From Nautilus pompilius (lineage: Eukaryota; Mollusca; Cephalopoda; Nautilida; Nautilidae), in assembly GCA_018389105.1 (NCBI GenBank), contig JACATO010002193.1, forward strand, positions 365,629-429,628: a stretch of DNA of 64,000 bases. The letters are read 5' to 3'. Position numbers and translations under genes: made by a program. A model generated the notes under the pieces. The model had not been told where the DNA came from and did no database searches. It was given only the letters and a program-made list of their open reading frames with translations. Within the stretch, counting starts at the first letter, position 1. Every line of letters starts with the position of its first letter. Positions 56,342 to 64,000 of this stretch are shown here, one piece after another.

Positions 56342-58185
56342 GTAAGTGTATTTCCCCCCCCCCCCTCCCTAGGTAATCTGCACCCCTAACCCGCTCTTGT
56401 TTGTTTTACCTGGCACAGGTGGTGTCTAATTCCTCCGTAACGCTTACTTGTTCCTCGTTATTATCATCATCATTATTATTTGTGTGTGCGGGGGTATCGG
56501 GGCCTAACGTTTGCCGGTGACGTCTTTTCGTAGGACACCGGATACCTTTTTTTTTGGTAAGTCTCCACCCCGGACCCCACGGCCACCACCAAAAAGAAAA
56601 AACGGAGCGACGAGCGAATCTTCAGGGGTGAAGCGGGAAGGCTTTCTGAAAGTTCCCGGGTCTGAGATCCAGTACGCATTACCCTCACCACACACCGCCC
56701 CACCCACCCTATCTCTCTCTCTCTCTCTCCTCCCGTCGGGGAGAGGGAGACTGAAAACGTGAATATTCCCTTCTTTAAATGTCGCCTTTATTAGAAATGT
56801 CGAAACACGGCCGGCGGGGCGACTCGGATCTCACTCGTTTCCCCCACCCGTGGACGCTGGACCCGTTACCGATCCTCGCGATCATCAGCCGGGTGACACC
56901 AGGTTGTTCGCAGGCCACAGGCTGGACTGTCCGTTTTGCCAAGCTTCGCCGGGTAAGCTGGCCATCTGTTACCCGTGACACTCGCTACGACAACCGATTT
57001 TCCTGCCCCGCGAAGGTAAATTCGGAATTCTAGCGACCCTTAACGCTCCATCTCCCCCTTCTTTCCCTCTTTTTCGGTTACTTAAAGCAGCAGCAACAAA
57101 GCTTTGATGGATATTCACGTTTCACGGGAAAGGGCTACAGATGCTGCGACGAACGAGACATAATATTTTTTTTAAATATATCACTGATTGCTCATCTCTC
57201 TCTCTCTCTCTCTCCATCTCTCTCCATCTCTCTCCATCTCTCCATCTCTCTCTCTCTCTCCATCTCTCTCTCCTCTCTCTCTCTCTCTCGTCGACTCTCT
57301 CTCTCGCCTCTCGTCCGCTCTCTCTCTCTCTCTCTCTCTCTCCATCTCTCTCGCGCTCTCCATCTCTCTCTTCTCCGCTCTCCATCTCCTCTCTCTCCTC
57401 TCTCTCTCTCTCTCTCATCTGTAATGTCTTTAAGTAATGTAACGAGAAAAAACGTCGTTAAATACCTTGTAAAGATAAACTTTTCGTTCCTTTTGTCGGT
57501 CACTAACCCCAAAGTAAAAATCACGTGATACAGGGGCTAGCAGCCCTATACTAGCTGGTAGCTAGGCTGTCTCTTCTTTTAGGGGGGGGAGAGGAGGAAC
57601 TAAATTTTCTTCCCCTGTTCCGGTTTGTTGTTTTCACGTTTATCTTGGGCAGGGCCTTATTTTGCTCTCTGAAACTTTCTGGATAATTCAAAGCATAGCA
57701 ATTTCAATCAACAAGTTAAAGAGACCGAGTCTCGGGTGCGAACCGACCACTGACACTCGCCTACATCTGGATTTTAAACGACAGACTCTGTAATCCGTCC
57801 CTCCCGCACGAGACACGGCGGCCTAAAGGCGTGCGTATCACTGCGCGGCTACTCGGCGGGAACAGGCCACCGTTTCTCACAATCTCTGCTTGCGAACAAT
57901 GGAGTCCTGTTCCCCCCCTTCCGTCCAGCACGACGCGATACTAAACAGAGAACCAGTATGAGATACTAAAACAACAACAAAACAAACCCCTCTTTGAATC
58001 GGTTCAGAGACGGACTGGTTCGTCACATTCTCCGTTGTCTCCCTCCCCCCCCCAGTTCGGTAACGTTTTGCCGCTACCATCTTTCAGTATTTCTCCACGA
58101 ACCAGCGCTTTTATGTTGGTGTGGTGTACTGCGACTGTCCTAACCATAAAAACGTTCAGCTAAACAGCAGTGGGTCACCGAAAAC
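56342..58185 (+). other. First part of the Ly6 gene intron
   Basis: GC-rich up to 57.05 kb, then a (CT)n-rich tract at 57196-57418 and unique sequence. No second signal-type or Ly6 exon is seen. Confidence 0.45.
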
Positions 58186-58189
58186 GTTA

Positions 58190-59042
58190 TCTCTCTCTGT
58201 ACTGACGTCATCTCTCTATACTGACGTCGTATATCTGTGTATCGACGCCATCTCTATACTGACGTCATATATCTCTGTGCGACGTCATCTCTCTATACTG
58301 ACGTCATATATCTCTGTATCGACGTCATCTCTCTATACTGACGTCATATATCTCTGTGCGACGTCATCTCTCTATACTGACGTCGTATATCTATGTATCG
58401 ACGTCATCTCTCTATACTGACATCATATCTCTGTATCGACATCATCTCTCTATACTGACGTCATATATCTCTGTATCGACGTCATCTCTCTATACTGACG
58501 TCATATATCTCTGTGCGACGTCATCTCTCTATACTGACGTCGTATATCTGTGTATCGACGTCATCTCTCTATACTGACATCATATCTCTGTATCGACATC
58601 ATCTTTCTATACTGACGTCATATATCTCTGTATCGACGTCATCTCTCTATACTGACGTCATATATCTCTGTGCGACGTCATCTCTCTATACTGACGTCAT
58701 ATATCTCTGTGCGACGTCATCTCTCTATACTGACGTCGTATATCTGTGTATCGACGTCATCTCTCTATACTGACGTCGTATATCTGTGTATCGACGTCAT
58801 CTCTCTATACTGACATCATATATCTCTGTATCGACATCATCTCTCTATACTGACGTCATATATCTCTGTGCGACGTCATCTCTCTATACTGACGTCGTAT
58901 ATCTGTGTATCGACGTCATCTCTCTATACTGACATCATATCTCTGTATCGACATCATCTCTCTATACTGACGTCATATATCTCTGTATCGACGTCATCTC
59001 TCTATACTGACGTCATATATCTCTGTGTAGACGTCATATATT
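58190..59042. repeat. CT-rich minisatellite with TGACGTCA, array 5
   Basis: About 40 half-units alternate ATACTGACGTCATATATCTC and TGTATCGACGTCATCTCTCT, with TGTGCGACGTCA variants. A higher-order period of about 155 to 200 bp is visible. It sits in the Ly6 gene intron. Confidence 0.95.
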
Positions 59043-59566
59043 TTTCATACACACACACACACACACACAAAAACCTCACACACCACCTTACCATTGAGAT
59101 TAGTCAGAACTGCGTTTGTGGCAACGAATTGATGTTTTTATTATCAGGGTTAAACCTTATAATGCCCTTTGTGAGAAGGGGTTGGGCTTGAATTGAATAA
59201 ATTGATTACAGGCGCCGCACTACCGGTGATGCTGACCTCTCATCTATTCGGACCTTCGTAGCTGATGCTCGAACTACCAATGAATTTATTCGAAGCAGTT
59301 AACAGAGTATGACATCTATTTTCTCTTTATTTTTAATTTTGATTATCTAATAAATGTAGATTCAGGGTATTTTCTTATGTAGACTTGTTGATCTGGCTAC
59401 TACAGACACCGACAAAAATAAATATATTTAAAGACAAATAAGATGAGAACTTCGTCACTGAGAATGGTTGAAAAAGACGAAATAAGGTTTATCAATTCAT
59501 TTGGGTGCGTATATCTCATCCAATCACAGTTTCTCTGTGGTCTGATTATATAAAAATATTGGTTTC

Positions 59567-59603
<37 letters not shown>

Positions 59604-59615
59604 TAATAATAATAA

Positions 59616-59664
<49 letters not shown>

Positions 59665-60380
59665 GTAATAATAATAATAATTCCTTTAATTTATAATTTT
59701 AAACAGATTTCGTCGTTAGGGGTTGGATTCAGAGAGCAGGCAGCATCCAACAAGGTTTGTCTGACAATGTTCGCTTCTGGATAAAACTGGCCTCATTCAT
59801 ATTTAACGTATGATTTGTCTATGTTAATTTATTTCTTGAGTGGAAACGAACAAATTTTGTCAGGAATGCAAAAATCGAATGTGCAAAGTCAATTCAATCT
59901 TCGGATATACAGAATGGCTTGGGGGACTACTACGTTTAGAATTTTAAAAAAATAATTAAGCACTTATCTTTTTTATCTTCATCTTTCCCCTAAGAGATGA
60001 TTTTTATAGCAAAACCTTCAAGTCATGTTTTTTTCCTTAAAGTTTCAACAGACAAGCAGTATCAGTAAGCCTCAGTTCTCACGAATGTTTTCAGTCACCA
60101 AGGTATCTCTTTAATGTGGCTTAGAGGGTAGCTGGACCTATATAGATACGGATTTCATTAATTGTTTTATGTCTAAAAAAACCCATACATTTTGCATTAT
60201 CGCTGGCGGAAATGAAATAGGACTAGAAAAAAAAAAGCAGATGCACGCATTTTCCAAAAATAAAATGGCAAATTTATTTCCTAAACCTAACTAGGTTATT
60301 TGTAAACACAGATTTTAATCGTTCAAGCAAATATATTTCTTTTATTTTGAATAAAATTAAGGAATCTCCTTTTCTAAAAC
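59043..60380. other. Ly6 gene intron, AT-rich
   Basis: A (CA)n tract follows the array at 59049-59069, and an (AAT)n microsatellite lies at 59567-59680. Nothing coding is seen. Confidence 0.6.
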
Positions 60381-60387
60381 TCTCTGA

Positions 60388-60530
60388 AGTCATCTCTCTT
60401 TGTATTGACGTCATCTCTCTCTGTACTGATGTCATCTCTATCTCTCTGTACTGACGTCATATCTATCTGTACTGACGCCATCTCCTGTATCGACGTCATC
60501 TCTCTACTGACGTCATCTCTCTCTTCTCAG
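60388..60530. repeat. CT-rich minisatellite with TGACGTCA, array 6
   Basis: A short array of five to seven units such as TGTATTGACGTCATCTCTCT and TGTACTGACGTCATATCTAT. Confidence 0.9.
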
Positions 60531-61744
60531 TTGTCAAGAAAACTTGCCCTGACAAACGTTCACCAGTGGAAAGCCGCTATAACCAAGGTTTTTTATTGCA
60601 GATTGTGGGCAGAGGGAGACGGCGGGTAAAAATAATAAATAGTTAAACAGGATTTTCGTACGTTGGCCGTGTGCACAGTGCATCTGTGAAAAAACGGATA
60701 TAAATGTAAAAAATCAAAGCAGATTGCTCGTGTATTTTAAGGCGTCTTTTGGTATCCTTTCTCCGCAAACGGAAATATTTCAAGTTCTTCATATGTTATA
60801 GAGAACGTAGGGACGCCATAAGATGCTTATTTTTGCAATTTGCGCCATTTGTTTTTATTTTTTCGATTCAAGTTATACAATCGTCTGCGCTCTTCGCAAC
60901 TGCTGTCGTTCAAAATTTAGAGACTGGTGCATCCTTGTTCTTGTGAAACGGTCCAAACAAGCTCCGGCGGGCTGCTGTGTCTGAAGGGTTCGCAAGGGAA
61001 AAGGTCGGTGTTGAAGAATGTTTGCGGATTGAGCCATCCACGGTTCCTTCGATATAAACAACCTACAGAAAGAAGTAGGTTTATTGGCCAAAAGGTGTGG
61101 AGACACTTAAGACGAATTGGATGATAACCGGGGGGTGGGGTATTTTGGTAACTAGACACGAACGGCGGGGGGAGTAGGGGGCGCTGTAATCACACGCCAT
61201 ATTTTCACTGTAATTCTTTTTCCCCCGCCGTTTTTGCCCTGCTTCTAGAAAAACCACCGCGAGAATCATCGAGGTCGTAGAGTGAGCCAATTTCTCACCT
61301 TGTAGCCATCAGATTGTGCTCTGACAATAATTATTGCTAACCGTGCTAATAACTCGTCGCGAGAACTTAAGAACTGATTTGCATTTTAAATATTACCGAT
61401 TTTATGCGAAACTTCTAATAATTATTGCGCATGCCATTATTAACCCTTGTAAACCGAGGTGGCGAGAAAAGTTTACTTTACCACTTTCTTTACTTACCAA
61501 AAGGACAGGCAGACAGACCGAGCTGGTGATAACACGCCTCAGGTGTCCTAACTTACCAGATAGAACTAAGAAAATGAGTAGATAATTTTTTTAAAAAAAA
61601 AGTTTGAGTGGTTCATTAATTTATTAATGTTTTTGTTTTACAATCTTTTACTTGCTGAATATAATAATATTTCTAGAATTTGGACGGTATTTTTGCTTCG
61701 TACGTTGCATAAAGGGGTGGGTTCAGCTCACGCAAGTGACGTCC
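60531..61744. other. Ly6 gene intron, no exon seen
   Basis: Unique sequence with short open frames on both strands around 60.9-61.1 kb that lack phase-matching splice sites. Confidence 0.5.
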
Positions 61745-62075
61745 GAGAGAGAGAGATGACGTCATAACAGAGAGATATGATGTCAGAACAGAGAGATATG
61801 ACGTCAGAACAGAGAGAGATATGACGTCAGAACAGAACAGAGAGAGATATGATGTCAGAACAGAACAGAGAGAGATATGATGTCAGAACAGAACAGAGAG
61901 AGATATGATGTCAGAACAGAACAGAGAGACATATGATGTCAGAACAGAACAGAGAGAGATATGATGTCAGAACAGAGAGAAAGAGAGATATGATGTCAGA
62001 ACAGAGAGAAAGAGAGACATATGATGTCAGAACAGAACAGAGAGAGATATGACGTCAGAACAGAGAGAGAAGAGA
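61745..62075. repeat. GA-rich minisatellite with TGACGTCA/TGATGTCA, array 7
   Basis: About twelve units of AGAGATATGACGTCAGAACA and the T variant ATATGATGTCAGAACAGA, period about 30 bp. Confidence 0.93.
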
Positions 62076-62284
62076 TTGGGGCGTACAACAAAACCCACAT
62101 CTTTCTATTTTTCTCACGGGTAAACTTAAATTCTTCTCTTTTAGGTGGACAGACGTCTCTCTCTCTCTCTCTTATAAATCGCTTCGTTGTTTTTCTGCTA
62201 AAGTGAGTATATTATTCAAGCTACTTGCGTAACCATCTTGAATCATTTAGTATGTTATCTACTCGCGTTATTATCATCTACGCG

Positions 62285-62530
62285 ACGGAATCCTACTCTG
62301 AATCCTTTCCTTCTGGTCATGTGACCTCGGATCTCCCACCGTGTGGTTGTACCGGACAGTGATGGAGAGACGTTGGGTGGGTGGAGTTCGAGCCATCTGT
62401 GACCCGATCGGCGTGCCTGCGTTTTCACAGTCAGTCGGCCTGGGATTGATGTTCGTGACGAGGCCAGTCCAGCGCGTGACCGAGGAGCGAGTCTACTAAC
62501 TGCCGAGCCACGCGGGCTCAGAGTTGACAG
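62285..62530 (-). repeat. Possible tRNA-derived SINE
   Basis: The minus strand reads CCCGCGTGGCTCGGCAGTTA (A-box-like), then a degenerate B-box-like stretch ending CATCAATCCCAG about 55 bases further on, and a body running to a GATGATAATAA tail. The arrangement is that of an old tRNA-headed SINE. Confidence 0.4.
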
Positions 62531-62534
62531 CAAA

Positions 62535-63709
62535 CATCTGGACGAGCTTTCCCGGCAGTAAGTACCGCCACGGAACTACTACCCCGACCCTCGTCCATTG
62601 AGAATTACTGGAGCGAGGACGACGCCAGACGTCGTGTCAGAAGTAATGGCAGCGAGGCGATTCGAGGAAGTGGATCGCTATCTGGCCCCTTTGTGGCAGA
62701 AGTCGGGTGTTCGATTAGATTACCGAACCCGCGTACTAAGTCGTTTGGGTCATTCCATGACCTTTTAATGCTCCTAAACAATTTCAATCAGGTAAATGGA
62801 CTTTGTCCAGCCATCGTGGAAACTGTCTGAATATTTGTGCGTATCCAGGTAAACGCCGCAGTTTCACCTCCATAAGTTACCCACTTTGATTCCTCGGTAA
62901 GCATCTCGCGTACGTCCGCGTACAGCGTTGGTGGCAACGGAAGTGGCTGGTAACCATGAGAAGTGGGAACATGATCAAACTCGTGAAGTGCCATTGCTTG
63001 CCCGAACGTAGACTGACTGTGGCTCGATCTTTCTTCGCGATGCCAAATGAACCCTTGCCACCAGAAGCTGGCTTATCGATTGGCAGTGCTATCGGGAACA
63101 ATATAAGATGTGTTTAGTATGCGGCCCCTGCTTTTACCGCCGGCCAAAGACCGGAAACTGACTGGTCAAAGGATCCCCTCCCTCTCCCGGTAGACAGCAC
63201 CGATCAGTAGATGCCGGTGGTTAATAATCCCCACTCCAAAATTTTTGCTTTGTTGCATCATCCTCCGGTGTAGCATCCACCACACGAGAAATATACATCG
63301 ATGTGTTCTTTAGAAGTCTTATTCTTGATGAATCGTCAGCACAGCCTTTCAGGTGTGAAGCCCACCTACCGCAAATAACAGCCATTTTCTCAAAACACTA
63401 GACACCTGGATACTATTGTTGTCATTGTAAATTTCTCACCCCCCCCCTGTTTCTCAAAGGTTGCTATTAAATTTCTTCTTCATACTTTCGTTTCGCTGGC
63501 GTTTGGCGACATATATCTTTTAAGGGAGGTAAACGAGTCCCGACCAACCTGGTAAACTTCCCTAGACGCACCTCTCGGGAGGGGGGTGGGACCCAATGAC
63601 TTATAGACTATGGGGCAAGTGAAACGAATCCCGTGTGTACGTAAGGAAATGCCCGTCCTTTTCTCTCTGTCTGCCCCTCTCTCTTTTTTGGTTCTTTTTC
63701 TTTTCTTAG
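62535..63709. other. End of the Ly6 gene intron
   Basis: Unique, moderately GC-rich sequence with open frames up to about 90 codons but no recognised domain. It ends in the pyrimidine-rich acceptor before 63710. Confidence 0.5.
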
Positions 63710-63822
63710 GAGTGGTTCGGACTTTGAAATGTTGGCACTGCATTGCCGACAACTGTCACATCGACCCCAGCGACAACTCGCGGGCGACTATGAAAGACTG
63801 CAAAGGGTCTCGGTTTTGTCAG
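63710..63822 (+). CDS. Ly6/uPAR-type gene, exon 2: first part of the three-finger domain
   Basis: The exon sits between TTTTCTTAG and CAG|GTAGGC (113 nt; phase 1 in, phase 0 out). It encodes GVVRTLKCWHCIADNC, then HIDPSDNSRATMKDCKG, SRFCQ. The L.C..C start with later single cysteines and a closing FC is the N-terminal half of a Ly6/uPAR (three-finger) domain, which is secreted or GPI-anchored. The remaining cysteines and the CCxxDxCN end must lie beyond the right edge. It joins in frame to the signal exon at 56266-56341 across a 7.4 kb intron full of CRE-type repeats. The specific family member cannot be named. Confidence 0.72.
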
Positions 63823-64000
63823 GTAGGCGCCGATTCCCTGGATATAGGGGAATTTTTTTTTTTTTTAATTAAAGGCGACCAAGTGGGCGCAAAAAAAAAA
63901 AAAAAAGCCAGCTCTGATTACCCGTTGATTAACTCCGATAAGGACGGGGTGGGTCAGATCGTTTAGAACTACACTACAGTTTGTTGTTGTTGTATTTCCT

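Noticed and set aside
58121..59191. Open frames rich in SLYTDV repeats on the plus strand
   Set aside because: They are translations of the TGACGTCA/CT array. Similar stop-free frames occur in all such arrays.

Overview
This is a eukaryotic, animal-type genomic window. Exons are short (76 to 215 nt) with GT/AG borders, introns run from about 0.15 to 7.4 kb, and simple repeats and minisatellites take up a large share of the sequence. No bacterial operon, rRNA, CRISPR or viral genome is visible. The protein families seen (zona pellucida (ZP) domain proteins with extra ZP-N modules, a secreted Ly6/uPAR protein) and the transposons (Tc1-like, Ty3/gypsy, non-LTR with RNase H) fit a marine invertebrate. 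A lophotrochozoan such as a mollusc is my best guess, by analogy with abalone egg-coat ZP proteins that carry arrays of ZP-N. This is inference; nothing here fixes the species.

Layout. (1) 1.8-17.4 kb, minus strand: gene A, a multi-exon ZP protein. It has a signal-peptide exon at 17.4 kb, two consecutive ZP-N modules (12.6-10.9 kb and 10.3-8.8 kb), then ZP-linker and ZP-C exons at 4.9 and 1.8 kb, and runs off the left edge. (2) 3.2-4.4 kb and 53.7-54.8 kb: two oppositely oriented decayed Tc1-like transposons in which the first catalytic-Asp motif has been amplified into a minisatellite. (3) 5.5-8.7 kb: a 3.2 kb CT-rich minisatellite in an intron of gene A. (4) 16.6-17.2 kb: the 3' end of a non-LTR retrotransposon. 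(5) 19.6-32 kb: mostly AT-rich noncoding DNA with a dead Tc1-like transposase at 27.2-27.9 kb. (6) 33.9-38.35 kb, plus strand: gene B, a paralogue of gene A facing the other way. Its ZP-N second half, linker and ZP-C exons have the same intron phases, but there are two apparent frame breaks. One intron holds a 1.4 kb array of a 34-bp unit, and a possible 3' terminal exon lies at 44.8 kb. (7) 47.9-49.1 kb: about six copies of a ~190-bp unit. (8) 52.3 kb: a Ty3/gypsy reverse-transcriptase remnant. (9) 56.27 and 63.71 kb, plus strand: two phase-matched exons of a secreted Ly6/uPAR gene that continues past the right edge.

A theme across the window is a dispersed family of (GA)n/(CT)n minisatellites whose units carry the palindrome TGACGTCA, the cAMP-response-element consensus. 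Seven separate arrays are present.

Genes A and B probably encode secreted or membrane ZP-polymer proteins, plausibly egg-coat components. The Ly6 protein is also extracellular, but no functional link to the ZP genes can be shown from sequence. All exon borders were read by eye from splice consensus, phase and paralogue comparison, so ends may be off by a few bases.
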